Positions 16,112 to 25,712 of a stretch of DNA of 64,000 bases are shown here, one piece after another. The translations under genes were made by a program, and so were the position numbers. Below the pieces are notes generated by a model, which saw only the letters and a list, made by a program, of their open reading frames with translations, did no database searches and was not told the origin of the DNA. The stretch lies in the NCBI GenBank assembly GCA_049334165.1, contig JBEGHD010000013.1; one strand, 5' to 3'. The number at the start of each line of letters is the position of its first letter. Positions within the stretch are counted from its first letter, which is position 1. Source of the stretch: JBEGHD01 sp049334165 (GTDB taxonomy: Bacteria; Bacteroidota; Bacteroidia; Flavobacteriales_D; Sanyastnellaceae).

Positions 16112-17374
16112 ATGATGAAACGGATCCTTACTCTTTTGCTCTTTGCACTAATCACTTTTTCAATGCAAGGGTCGAAGATTCTCATTCCAATGGACGATGA
16201 TCAGTCCAATCACCTAAAAGCTTATGGAATTGCCTACTGGGTTTTGCAAAATGAAATTGAAGTAGAGTGGTTGCTCAACTATCGTGGAGGGAGTTTCCTG
16301 ATCGACAACTACGGAGATATTTCTGAAGAATGCACCATTCGTGGTGTTTCCTACCAGGTGATTGCCGATGTGCAGGCACAGAGCATCTACGCCCAAATTG
16401 CCGATCCGGAAGTAAACATGGAAAAGGTTAAGCTGGAAGTGGCGCCCAAAATTGCAGTTTACACGCCCAAAAGCGCCCTGCCGTGGGACGATGCCGTGAC
16501 GTTGGTTTTGACGTACGCAGAAATTCCCTACGACATGGTTTACGATCCCGATGTGCTTGGGATGGAATTGCCGAAATACGACTGGCTGCATTTGCACCAC
16601 GAGGATTTTACTGGACAGTACGGCCGATTTTATCGAAGCTTTAGAAATGCCGCCTGGTATCAGGAAGAAGTGCGCCAACAAGAGGCAATGGCCGCTCAGC
16701 TCGGCTACAACAAGGTTTCGGAAATGAAGGGCGCTGTGGCGAAGGAGATAAAAAACTTTGTACTCGGTGGCGGTTTCCTTTTCACGATGTGTTCAGGTAC
16801 GGATTCGTTCGACATTGCGCTGGCTGCTCAAAACACAGACATTTGCGAAAGCATGTTTGACGGAGATCCGATGGCGCCAAATGCTCAGTCCGCTCTGGAA
16901 TTCGACAGGACTTTTGCATTCACAGACTTCCAATTGGAAAAGGATCCAATGGTCTATGAGTTCTCATCGATCGATGCCACAAGAGCTCACAGCAAGCTCG
17001 GGCAGATCAATGACTTTTTCACCTTGTTCGAGTATTCCGCCAAATGGGACATCGTGCCAACGCTCCTCACTCAATCGCACGAACAGGTGATTCCCGGGTT
17101 CATGGGGCAAACCACATCTTTTCACACAGAGTATCTGAAGCCTGATGTGCTTGTGATGGGCGAAACCAAGAGCATCGGAGTTGCAAAGTACATCCACGGG
17201 AACATGGGTAAAGGTCACTGGACTTTTTACGGAGGCCACGATCCGGAAGATTACACTCACCGGGTTGGTGACCCACCAACTGATTTGAATTTGCACCCCA
17301 ACTCACCGGGTTACCGTTTGATTCTGAACAACATTTTATTCCCAGCTGCTAAAAAGAAAAAGCAGAAGACATAA
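16112..17374 (+). CDS. Secreted protein of the family labelled 'asparagine synthetase B' in Bacteroidota
   Basis: The product, about 420 residues, has a signal peptide (MMKRILTLLLFALITFSMQG) and then ILIPMDDDQSNHLKAYG. As I recall, databases label such proteins 'asparagine synthetase B', but neither an N-terminal nucleophile Cys nor an ATP-pyrophosphatase motif is visible. Residues of about 125-250 instead look like a class I glutamine-amidotransferase-like fold: KIAVYTPKSALPWDDAV, then a possible nucleophile elbow FTMCSGTD. A His-rich strand DWLHLHHEDF lies between. It is probably a periplasmic hydrolase-like or binding protein; the reaction is unknown. A terminator overlaps its stop codon. 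Confidence 0.68.
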   Translation: MMKRILTLLLFALITFSMQGSKILIPMDDDQSNHLKAYGIAYWVLQNEIEVEWLLNYRGGSFLIDNYGDISEECTIRGVSYQVIADVQAQSIYAQIADPEVNMEKVKLEVAPKIAVYTPKSALPWDDAVTLVLTYAEIPYDMVYDPDVLGMELPKYDWLHLHHEDFTGQYGRFYRSFRNAAWYQEEVRQQEAMAAQLGYNKVSEMKGAVAKEIKNFVLGGGFLFTMCSGTDSFDIALAAQNTDICESMFDGDPMAPNAQSALEFDRTFAFTDFQLEKDPMVYEFSSIDATRAHSKLGQINDFFTLFEYSAKWDIVPTLLTQSHEQVIPGFMGQTTSFHTEYLKPDVLVMGETKSIGVAKYIHGNMGKGHWTFYGGHDPEDYTHRVGDPPTDLNLHPNSPGYRLILNNILFPAAKKKKQKT

Positions 17375-17386
17375 ATCTTCTGCTTT
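17359..17386. terminator. Bidirectional terminator overlapping a stop codon
   Basis: An 11-bp perfect stem, AAAGCAGAAGA (17359-17369) with TCTTCTGCTTT (17376-17386), closes the loop CATAAA, which contains the TAA stop of the gene at 16112-17374. T-rich sequence follows on the plus strand and an oligo-T run on the minus strand, so it probably also ends the leftward operon finishing at 17412. Confidence 0.78.
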
Positions 17387-17411
17387 CAATTTTTTCTGTG
17401 CGATGATTTGA

Positions 17412-18359
17412 TTAATCGTTTATGCAGTGCTTTTCTTTTAGTTTCTCCACTTCCGGGCCGTAGAGCTCTGTGAAGTTGTATTTAAGAGCGAGTTGAATGT
17501 TTTCGCAGGCATCGTCAAAATCTTCTTCATCAATGGCAATAATCGCGAGGTTGCGATAGGCGTAAGCATTGGTCTCCATTTTTCTGAGCGACTTTTTAAT
17601 GTTCTTTTTGGCCTGTCGGTTTTTCCCGAGCTTATAAAGAACGAACCCATAATTATTCAAAATATAAGGGCTGTCGGGATGTCTTTCCAGGCCTTTTTTG
17701 AAAGCATCCTCAGCCTCTTCATAGCGTTCCATTTCTGACAATTGAAATCCGAGGTTTGAATAGGCACCTTCAAAATCGGGGTCTAGTTCCACGAGTCTTT
17801 TTACCAATGCAAGAGCTTCTTCATTTCGTCCGATGTCTCCGTAGTGCATTGCAAGGTTGTTGATAAACCCCACGTCATTAGTGTCGGTGGCATAAGCCTC
17901 TTCGAGGTCTGCCAGAGCGAGATCCTTATTGCCAACACGGTTGTGACAAGTGGCTCTATTAAATTTTGCAACGGCTTTCAGTGAATCTGCTTCGGCTACT
18001 TCAATGGCTCTGGTCAACACTGTAATGCAATTGTCGTATTGTCCAACATTTAGTAAGGTGCTTCCCTGACCGAGATAGCCGAAATAATTATTTGGATCGC
18101 GCTCTACAATTGTGCTAAACGTCTGAAAAGCATCCTGTACCCTGTTAAGGTCAAGCTGTGCCATTCCCTTTTCGTAGTCAGCGTAGTTTAAAGCTTCACC
18201 TTCCACGTTGAGGCTATTGGCAATGTTCATAATTTTTTGAGGGTCCTCAACCCCTTTGAATTTTTCCCTGACCTCTTCAAGAGAGTCGTCATTTTGAGAA
18301 AACGATGAGAAGGCCACGAGTAATGTGGCGACTGTGAGAATTGATGCTAGGTATTTCAT
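17412..18359 (-). CDS. Secreted tetratricopeptide-repeat protein
   Basis: The product has 315 residues from the ATG at 18359, which begins the signal peptide MKYLASILTVATLLVAFSSF. The rest consists of about seven TPR units, e.g. YFGYLGQGSTLLNVGQYDNC, AYSNLGFQLSEMERYEEAED and ILNNYGFVLYKLGKNRQAKK. TPR solenoids bind other proteins, so this is probably a periplasmic scaffold. It is the last gene of a four-gene leftward operon, four bases after the preceding stop. Its substrate is unknown. Confidence 0.82.
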   Translation of the reverse strand: MKYLASILTVATLLVAFSSFSQNDDSLEEVREKFKGVEDPQKIMNIANSLNVEGEALNYADYEKGMAQLDLNRVQDAFQTFSTIVERDPNNYFGYLGQGSTLLNVGQYDNCITVLTRAIEVAEADSLKAVAKFNRATCHNRVGNKDLALADLEEAYATDTNDVGFINNLAMHYGDIGRNEEALALVKRLVELDPDFEGAYSNLGFQLSEMERYEEAEDAFKKGLERHPDSPYILNNYGFVLYKLGKNRQAKKNIKKSLRKMETNAYAYRNLAIIAIDEEDFDDACENIQLALKYNFTELYGPEVEKLKEKHCIND

Positions 18360-18363
18360 GTTG

Positions 18364-20328
18364 TTATGACTTTTCCAGTACCAGAGTGATTTTATTGAAA
18401 TCGGCAGCGGCATTAATTACCTCCCGGTAGGGCTGATACTCTTCCACTGGGAACTCCATCTGAGTGTAGTATTCATCAACCGTAACTGTAACCTTATTAC
18501 CGTCTACCGAATAGGTTGAAGTAAAACCGGCTCCATCATTTCCATCTTTGAATGGAGTTACGCTCAGATTGAGATCATCCAGGTTTTTGCAGACGTAGCC
18601 TTCGGGCAGCGTGAATGTTATTTCTCGCGAATACATGTGGTTGTAAGTGTTTTCAACCGGATTGATTCGCTCCTCATCCTGGTAGAGTTCCGCTTGCTCT
18701 CCAATGAGCTGGCCAATTTTAAAGAGAGTTTTATCACCGGCATTTTCGAGGTAGTCAGCAGAACTAAAACTGCAATTCACGATGAAAGGCTTCTTCATCA
18801 GCTTATCGACACCTTCGTTGCGTGTTTTCACTTCTTTGATTTCGATGTTTTCATTAATCGATTTAGCAATACCCTCTTTCAAATCGTCCTTGTCGCTTTC
18901 AGACTCCATGAAAGTGAAGTAAGGTTGAAAGTTGAATGCATAATAGCCTGTTAGCTCCTGGTCGTAGTCAATTTCAAGTTTCGACATGTCCTCGGCAAAG
19001 GCCACATCGATCTTCATGTTTTGTTGAGAGTGATCTGCCGGAGGAGCCGGGATAAACTTCACACGTCCGAGGCCAGATCGCATCCCGCCCACTTCTACAG
19101 ACTTAATAAAAAGACCATTGTTGTGGATGTATCCAAAGGGTAAAAGTCCCAGGCGGTAGAGTGTCCCGGAGGGAATTAGGTATTCGTCTATCTCTGGGAA
19201 ATAGAGCAAGTAAGTGTCGAGGTAAACGTAAGATTCGAAATCCTTATAAAATCGAACATCGTATCTGCTACAGGTGAGCACGATTTCTGGAGAAATGTCT
19301 GCCATTTTATACAGCTGGTAAAGTAGCATTGTCGCACCAGTCTCGTTGCACACATTGTTTTCAAGAATAAAATCGAGGTCGCTTAGTTCAGGAGCGCCTG
19401 CTTCTACAATGGCGAAATTTGTTTTCACGTAGTTCTCGATTTTCAGAATTTCGTCTCGTTTGCCGAGGGAAATCGCAACCTGTGCATTCTTTAGAATCTT
19501 CTCGAGTTTTCGTTGTTGTCTATTCGATATCTCTGGGTTTAGAGACTCAAAAATTCTTTGGCTTACATCTCCGTAGTTGTAAACATTGCTGTTGCCCGTG
19601 GCGTAATTTTCTTTGAGATGATAGAGCACGCCCATTCGGTTTCCCTGGATGTTTGCAAACTCCTCGTCCGAAAGTGCGGGAATGTTAGACATTTCCACTT
19701 CGAGTGCATTGTAGTCAGAAATCGCAGTGTCTTTTTCCAACTCTGGGTAGCCGTTTAGGCTTTTGGTCGCGATAATTAAATTCTCTGGTGAATAAATGCC
19801 GAATTCGTTTTTTACCACATGGTAATCTGACTGGAATGGAAGATAAATGCCAGTGAGTCTCGGGTATCGGTTCATGATGTAATAGAACTCAATGATAGAT
19901 CCTTTTTCAGCACCTTCCATAGCGAAGTACTTGTAGGTGTCTCCTTCTTCAGTAGTTCCTTTTTTCAAGGCATCCTCACCGAGAACTTTAACTTCTGCTG
20001 GGGTAATCACCCGCGCATCGTAGTCAACCAATTCGGTAGACTGATTTAGGTTCAGGTAGACTTTGTTGTTTTCTTCAATAGAGCTTTCAGAGTTCACATA
20101 GATCATCTGATGCATCAGAAAATACTCAGTGAGCCCTTGTTCAGACCCTTCGTAGACCATGTCTACAATGCGTTTGTCGAGAATTGTAGCCACCTCCAGA
20201 TCGGCTACATCAGCAATTAGTGAGTCATAATTTGGGTCTTCCTGCCAGGAATAATTCAATAGCTCATTTTGACTGAAGCTCATGAACGAAATGAGCATCA
20301 GTGAGAGAGTTGTGGCAAATAGTCTCAT
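18364..20328 (-). CDS. Secreted DUF3857/transglutaminase-like protein, catalytic residues degenerate
   Basis: The 654-residue product has a signal peptide (MRLFATTLSLMLISFMSFSQ), a DUF3857-like beta domain (about residues 60-250, with EKGSIIEFYYIMNRYPR) and a transglutaminase-like segment. Cys327 in NNVCNETG lines up with the catalytic Cys of the next gene, but where that protein has His and Asp this one has SYVYLDTYLL and DEYLIPSG, so the triad is incomplete. It is therefore probably a binding or regulatory paralogue. Its start overlaps the previous gene's stop by 4 bases, which indicates translational coupling. Confidence 0.78.
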   Translation of the reverse strand: MRLFATTLSLMLISFMSFSQNELLNYSWQEDPNYDSLIADVADLEVATILDKRIVDMVYEGSEQGLTEYFLMHQMIYVNSESSIEENNKVYLNLNQSTELVDYDARVITPAEVKVLGEDALKKGTTEEGDTYKYFAMEGAEKGSIIEFYYIMNRYPRLTGIYLPFQSDYHVVKNEFGIYSPENLIIATKSLNGYPELEKDTAISDYNALEVEMSNIPALSDEEFANIQGNRMGVLYHLKENYATGNSNVYNYGDVSQRIFESLNPEISNRQQRKLEKILKNAQVAISLGKRDEILKIENYVKTNFAIVEAGAPELSDLDFILENNVCNETGATMLLYQLYKMADISPEIVLTCSRYDVRFYKDFESYVYLDTYLLYFPEIDEYLIPSGTLYRLGLLPFGYIHNNGLFIKSVEVGGMRSGLGRVKFIPAPPADHSQQNMKIDVAFAEDMSKLEIDYDQELTGYYAFNFQPYFTFMESESDKDDLKEGIAKSINENIEIKEVKTRNEGVDKLMKKPFIVNCSFSSADYLENAGDKTLFKIGQLIGEQAELYQDEERINPVENTYNHMYSREITFTLPEGYVCKNLDDLNLSVTPFKDGNDGAGFTSTYSVDGNKVTVTVDEYYTQMEFPVEEYQPYREVINAAADFNKITLVLEKS

Positions 20329-22280
20329 TCTTCTTCTGATATAATTTGGTTAGACGGTTTTCTTATCACAATTTGCTGAGAGTGACTTGTCTGCAGCTTG
20401 TTGACGTATTCGTTCCAGGCGTTAAAATCTTCACCTTCGAGTTTTATGTAACGGTTGTCGTAGCGCATTCTACGTTCCAAAACACCTTGATGCTGTTTGT
20501 AATTGTTGGTGAATTCGAACTGTTCGTGACTAAAACTGCTCGAGTCTGGAATCTCGCTAATTTGGTGAGATGGATCGGTCTCGAAGACCACAATTTCTTC
20601 ACGAAGAGACTTAAATCGCGATTCGTAGGGAAGCTTTCTTTCTTCTTCAAACTTTGTAGGCTGATCCAGCTTGTCGAGGTTGAGGTTTACAAATGCTTCA
20701 CCATCTACCTCAATCACATAGTCGGGGATGTGGAAGGTGTAATCCAGATAAAGCGGCATTTGTGCGTTGTCAGTATTGCTGATCGACATAGAGTCGAGAA
20801 TAAATCTGTTGCTACCTTTCAACAAGTAGTTGCGGCAGTATTTTCGAAGTTCACTTTTGCTCATGGTACTCATTCTATCCATGAAAGTCATTCTGCTGAA
20901 TCCGGTTAGTTCGAGGCGACCTGTACCAGTCAGATTTGTTCCTTCAATTTTTACAGAAACAGAATCTTTAGTCAGGTTATTTTCACTTTCGATCATCGGG
21001 ACTTCCACAACCTCGAAAGACTCACAGTCTTTATTTACCATTACTTCCTTACCTTGAATGAATGGTGAAGGAAGACCAAAGGGCAAGTTGCTGTGTGTAG
21101 GATCCAGAAAGTAGTACTGTCCATCCGACTTTAGTGCGGCAATCATGTGGTTATCGGCACTGGGACTGGGGTTTTCCTCGTATTTGTAGGGCAATTCGCG
21201 AGTGCCGACCCAGGCCAGCTGAGCTTCTATTCCCTGAAGGCGCATTAACTGAAACAGTAAGTTAGACATGCCCTTGCAATCGCCATAGCGATTGTGACAA
21301 ACTTCGGCTGCACTCTGAGGAATAAATCCGTTGTAGCCATCTTCAAAAGCAATGTATTTGATGTTACTTTTTACCCAGGAGTAGAGTGCTTTAGTTTTGC
21401 TGATCTCATCTTCAAGTCCAGCCACTATGCTATCCGAAATAGCTTGCAGCTCGGGATTGTCTTTTTCTGATTCTTGAATGAAGTCGCAATACCAGTTGTG
21501 CAGATCATTGACATCCCCCAGGACTCGAACCTCTTCTGACTGGTTTTTGTATGATTTCATTCGCACCAAAATTTGTGGTGCAAAATAAAGTGCACCTGGC
21601 GCACCGCTTTCATACTCCATTTTTGGAACATTCTTCACTGTCCAGGTACGAACCATCTCTGTACTCAGGTCCTGTTCTGTCATTTCAACATCAAGGCCTT
21701 CCATGTTGATAGGAGTGAACTCCATTTCAACATTCTTGTCATAGCGAACAGTGAAAACAGCTTTTTCAACAGGAGTGTATGAGCCGATGTAAAACATAGG
21801 CAACATGTGAGGATCGGTGATAGTAAAGTTGGCCCTGTAGAAGGATTGGTAGCCTTTGCCCACCAGCGGAAAATCAAAAGAGGTTTTTTTACTGTCATCA
21901 TAAAAAATACTCCCTCCACTGAGATCGCTCACCTGAAAATTCCCTACGTCCTCTTCTTTGTAGCGTCTTTTTTTGGGGATTAGGGTATAGGCCTCAATGT
22001 TTTCCAGCTTCCTGAAGTCGGAATGTGAAACCGACTCTGAGGTAAATCGGCTCGCATTTTCCGACAGGTAAAACTTCTTGTATGCGTTCGAATACGAAAT
22101 AACAGGTTTGCCACTGTTAATTTCGATATCCAGGTTTTTTTCTGTTTTCAAAACCACATACGGATCATCCGGATAGCGCTCCTTGTAGGTTCTAAATTCG
22201 TCTGCTGGTTTTTGAGCTAAACTTACTGATGTTGATAGCAGGAACAATGCTATCAGAGTATTGCAAAAAACAAGTTTCAT
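20325..22280 (-). CDS. Secreted DUF3857/transglutaminase-like protein with intact Cys-His-Asp triad
   Basis: The 651-residue product has a signal peptide (MKLVFCNTLIALFLLSTSVSLA), a DUF3857-like N-terminal beta domain and a transglutaminase core at about residues 285-400. The catalytic set is visible: Cys335 in YGDCKGMSN, His378 in ADNHMIAAL and Asp393 in YYFLDPTHSN. The spacing fits the papain-like transglutaminase fold. A C-terminal beta-sandwich follows. Bacterial members may act as proteases, amidases or cross-linkers; the substrate is not predictable. It lies 12 bases after the MORN gene and overlaps the next gene by 4 bases. Confidence 0.87.
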   Translation of the reverse strand: MKLVFCNTLIALFLLSTSVSLAQKPADEFRTYKERYPDDPYVVLKTEKNLDIEINSGKPVISYSNAYKKFYLSENASRFTSESVSHSDFRKLENIEAYTLIPKKRRYKEEDVGNFQVSDLSGGSIFYDDSKKTSFDFPLVGKGYQSFYRANFTITDPHMLPMFYIGSYTPVEKAVFTVRYDKNVEMEFTPINMEGLDVEMTEQDLSTEMVRTWTVKNVPKMEYESGAPGALYFAPQILVRMKSYKNQSEEVRVLGDVNDLHNWYCDFIQESEKDNPELQAISDSIVAGLEDEISKTKALYSWVKSNIKYIAFEDGYNGFIPQSAAEVCHNRYGDCKGMSNLLFQLMRLQGIEAQLAWVGTRELPYKYEENPSPSADNHMIAALKSDGQYYFLDPTHSNLPFGLPSPFIQGKEVMVNKDCESFEVVEVPMIESENNLTKDSVSVKIEGTNLTGTGRLELTGFSRMTFMDRMSTMSKSELRKYCRNYLLKGSNRFILDSMSISNTDNAQMPLYLDYTFHIPDYVIEVDGEAFVNLNLDKLDQPTKFEEERKLPYESRFKSLREEIVVFETDPSHQISEIPDSSSFSHEQFEFTNNYKQHQGVLERRMRYDNRYIKLEGEDFNAWNEYVNKLQTSHSQQIVIRKPSNQIISEEE

Positions 22281-22292
22281 AATCAGGGGTCA

Positions 22293-25200
22293 TTACATTT
22301 TCACCGGGTCGTCATTGTAGTAAGTCAGTCGATCTAGTGACTTACCAGCTTTGTCAAAATACTCACATTTTCCATGCATCTGACCCATGATGTAGTTTAT
22401 TTCAGATTTAATCTGTCCGTTTTTATAGAATTCTTTTTCCACTCCATCCACTTCTCCGAATTTGTTGTCTGATGATTGCCAAACAGACCCATCAGGGTAG
22501 TAGTAAAAATCTCCTCCGGCAGCATAATCATCGATGTAGTTGACTTCCTTGAGCAAGGTGCCATCTTCGTAGTAGAGTTTATAGTCGCCCTGAAACCAGC
22601 CACGCACAATTTCATATTCAGCGCTTTTGTTCCCATTCGGGAAGAATGCTTCAATCTTAGCGGTCTCATTTTCTATTTCGATCGGAGCTTTTAGTTCGCC
22701 ATTTTCACCGAGGTAGGTGTAAGAAACGAGTTTCCCTTTGTCGTAATTGCGTTGGATGATGATCGTGCCATCTGGTGTGTAGAAAGTTGACGGCCCGTGG
22801 CGCTCTCCGTATTCGTAGTTGTTGACAGATCTCTTGCCACCTCCGGGATAGTGAAAAATAGATTGGCCGTGCAAATCACCATGGAAGTACTCGCGCTCCG
22901 TAATAGGATTGCCGAAGTAGTCGTAAGTATTCCAGGTGCCGTGGCGGCTTCCCTTCTCGTAGTCTCCCTGACTGGAAATTTGCCCGTTAGGGTGATAATA
23001 GTTCCAGGTGCCAGTGCGCTCATCGTGCTGGTAGTTTCCTTCTGTTTCTACAGATCCATCGGGATAGAGCCATTGAAAAATTCCGTGAGCTTCTCCACCG
23101 CGATATTCTCCTTTAAAATAGTCTTTGCCGGAGTTTCCTTTTAGCACAACCTTACCCGTTCCATTTTTGAGCATCACTGTGTCGATTGCATTTCCGAGAG
23201 TGTCAAACGAAATGTAGCCGCTGAGTACTCCGGGTTTGTCGTAAATAGAGATTGTTGTCAGGTTTCCGGTGATAGAGAATGTCTTCTGTTCACCTTTTCG
23301 CTGACCTTTTTCATACCAGTACTCGTATTCCACCTCTCCATTCGGGTGATAGTAGTACCAGGTGCACTCTCTGTTGTCTTTATAGTAGTTCCCTTCAGCA
23401 TAAACCGTGTCGTTGCGGTATTTTGAGAGGTAGTAGTCGGTGGCTTCACCGTATTTGAATTCACGGTCGATATCGATATTTCCGTTGGGGAACCAGGATG
23501 TGTTGGGTCCGTGAAGATCGCCATCAACATAGTTCTCTTCTTCTTCTAATTCGCCATTTTCAAAATATTGCCAGGTGCCAGTGCGCTCTCCATCTTTGAA
23601 AGTTCCTTTTGAAACTACCTTTCTGTGGTAATTGTAAAACTCTGTGGTCAACTCGCCTCGCCTTTCTTTATTTGAAGCAATCTCGTTACCTTCTTCGTCT
23701 AAAAAGGTGATTCTTTTGATGTCTCCGTTTTTGAACTCCTCAATTTGATAAGGGCGTTCTTCGAGATCATAACTGATAGATTCACCATTGATTTTTCCAT
23801 TTTCTGAGAAGTCACTCGTTTCCTCAAGTGAGCCATCCATGTAAAAGTATTTCCATGCTCCTGCAACTGAGCCATCCTTGGCATTACCAGAGCTCTTTAC
23901 CTGGCCGTTTTGATAATAGGTAACATAAGGCCCTTCTATCTCATCGTCCTTATAAACGGTCTTTTGCTGCAAGGTTCCATCCGGATAAAAAGATTCGGAT
24001 TCACCTTCTCTTTCACCGTCTTCGTAAACAAGTCTGCTGCTAACCTGCCCGCTGGGATAGTAATCAATCATTTCGCCATGTAGCTCGCCACCAACCATGT
24101 TGAACTCACGTTCAAGCTCTCCGGTTTTGTAGAAAAATTTTACGGATCCCTCTCGTTTACCGTCCTTGAAAGTCATTGTTGCTCTTAGTTGACCGGTATC
24201 AAAATAACCTTCGAGTTCTCCATTCAGCTCGCCATCTTCATACATTCCCATTTCGCTCAGCGTACCGTTGTCGTGAAATGTTTTGTAAAGTCCATTGAGT
24301 TTGCCATTTTCAAAGTGGTGAATTTGTGAGGTATCTCCGTGAGGATTAAATGATATCCAGGTTCCAATACGATCGCCTTTGTCAAATTCTCCGATAGTTT
24401 CAATTTGACCTGTGGTGTAGTAGTACTCCCAGTAGCCATCATTTTTTCCATTGCTGGTTTCGGCTCCAAATGCCTGAAGTGAAAAGTCATCGTGAAACCA
24501 CTTTTCTACAGCGAGCTCTTCACCGTTTCGGGTGATTGAGTGCGCTCCATAGAGCTCGCGCATCTTTGTAATGAATTCGCCTCTAAAATCTCTTATGTCG
24601 TCAATATTTCTTTCTATCAGATTGCGAACGTAGTTGTCGTCTACACTAATGGAAATCAGCATTGCGAAGTTTTCAAAATTACCGGAATCCATGATCCACT
24701 TTAGGATAGGAGAGTAGTAACTACCCCAGAAGCCATCACTTGTGGCTTCGCCTTTTTGGATTTGAGTCATAATGAGGTGAGCCTGCTTTATCACCGGGAA
24801 ACCGAGGTCTGAAGGTGTTTCGTATTTATCGTTGATGGCAAGTCGGTTTTTCACAATGAGGTCGAGTTCTTCAAATTCGGACTCAATGCCATCTTTGTCG
24901 TCTGTTCCGATGTCTTCAGCTCCGCCTGAAGCTACCTGATCAGCATAAGAAAGCATCATAAGGCTTCGGCCACTGCCAGGCTCTACAGCCATACCTACGA
25001 CCAGAGAAATAATTGCCTGTGTTCGCAAACCTTCCATAGAAGACATGATTCCCAGTCGGAAGTGGCTCGATGCGTGAAAAGGGTTGAAACGGGCCAGGTC
25101 CTGTAGATCTTCGATGGTTTTTTTCCTCTGATCCATGTTTTCATAAACCAGGGCTCTATTGAATTGAAGAGACATGTTGTAAGGAAATTCTTCGAGTCCG

Positions 25201-25562
25201 CGGTCGTAGATCTCAAGGGCCTCCTTTTGTTTCTCGCTGTAGTCGAGAGCCGAACCGTAAGTGTTGTAGACCTCCGGCTCGTGGTAGTTAAGGGCGATGG
25301 CTTTTTCACAAAGCTCGAAGACTTTTTCGTAATTCTCCATTTCGAGGTTCGTGAGTGCCCTTTCGTAGACTGCGGTGAGGTAATTGGTGTCGGCCGGGTG
25401 CACCTTTCGATAGTGCTCGAGGGCTTCTTCGTAATTACCTTCATCGTGGTCTTCTATTCCTTTTTCTATTTCTTCTCCAGAATGGATAAGCTCGGGGTTG
25501 CGTTGCCCCTGAGCAGTTAAGGTCAGCAAGCAGAAGGCTGCCAAAGTGATTCTAAAAAACAT
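22293..25562 (-). CDS. Large secreted TPR and MORN-repeat protein
   Basis: The 1089-residue product has a signal peptide (MFFRITLAAFCLLTLTAQGQ), a TPR-like region at about residues 35-200, a helical linker, and from about 350 to the end a long array of roughly 25-30 MORN repeats of 22-24 residues. Typical units are GTWNYYHPNGQISSQGDYEK and GYWEYYYTTGQIETIGEFDK. Proteins with this repeat are often called 'YwqK-family antitoxin', but nothing here points to a toxin. Such arrays form elongated beta-hairpin ladders, probably an extended scaffold at the cell surface or in the periplasm. It is first in an operon with two transglutaminase-like proteins and a TPR protein. Confidence 0.87.
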   Translation of the reverse strand: MFFRITLAAFCLLTLTAQGQRNPELIHSGEEIEKGIEDHDEGNYEEALEHYRKVHPADTNYLTAVYERALTNLEMENYEKVFELCEKAIALNYHEPEVYNTYGSALDYSEKQKEALEIYDRGLEEFPYNMSLQFNRALVYENMDQRKKTIEDLQDLARFNPFHASSHFRLGIMSSMEGLRTQAIISLVVGMAVEPGSGRSLMMLSYADQVASGGAEDIGTDDKDGIESEFEELDLIVKNRLAINDKYETPSDLGFPVIKQAHLIMTQIQKGEATSDGFWGSYYSPILKWIMDSGNFENFAMLISISVDDNYVRNLIERNIDDIRDFRGEFITKMRELYGAHSITRNGEELAVEKWFHDDFSLQAFGAETSNGKNDGYWEYYYTTGQIETIGEFDKGDRIGTWISFNPHGDTSQIHHFENGKLNGLYKTFHDNGTLSEMGMYEDGELNGELEGYFDTGQLRATMTFKDGKREGSVKFFYKTGELEREFNMVGGELHGEMIDYYPSGQVSSRLVYEDGEREGESESFYPDGTLQQKTVYKDDEIEGPYVTYYQNGQVKSSGNAKDGSVAGAWKYFYMDGSLEETSDFSENGKINGESISYDLEERPYQIEEFKNGDIKRITFLDEEGNEIASNKERRGELTTEFYNYHRKVVSKGTFKDGERTGTWQYFENGELEEEENYVDGDLHGPNTSWFPNGNIDIDREFKYGEATDYYLSKYRNDTVYAEGNYYKDNRECTWYYYHPNGEVEYEYWYEKGQRKGEQKTFSITGNLTTISIYDKPGVLSGYISFDTLGNAIDTVMLKNGTGKVVLKGNSGKDYFKGEYRGGEAHGIFQWLYPDGSVETEGNYQHDERTGTWNYYHPNGQISSQGDYEKGSRHGTWNTYDYFGNPITEREYFHGDLHGQSIFHYPGGGKRSVNNYEYGERHGPSTFYTPDGTIIIQRNYDKGKLVSYTYLGENGELKAPIEIENETAKIEAFFPNGNKSAEYEIVRGWFQGDYKLYYEDGTLLKEVNYIDDYAAGGDFYYYPDGSVWQSSDNKFGEVDGVEKEFYKNGQIKSEINYIMGQMHGKCEYFDKAGKSLDRLTYYNDDPVKM

Positions 25563-25712
25563 AAAATGAGAGTTGATTGGGTAGTCCTGAATTGATATGA
25601 AAGATTTAAATCGGCCTTGAACTTACAAAAAAATGTTAAAGCTGATGTCGATTTTGATAACGAATGATTCTCGATGAAAATTGAGTGGAGAAAAAGATGG
25701 AGGGTAAGTGAC

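Noticed and set aside
22293..25562. MORN protein as part of a toxin-antitoxin pair
   Set aside because: The 'YwqK antitoxin' name comes from repeat similarity only. The protein is large and secreted and no toxin gene is adjacent.
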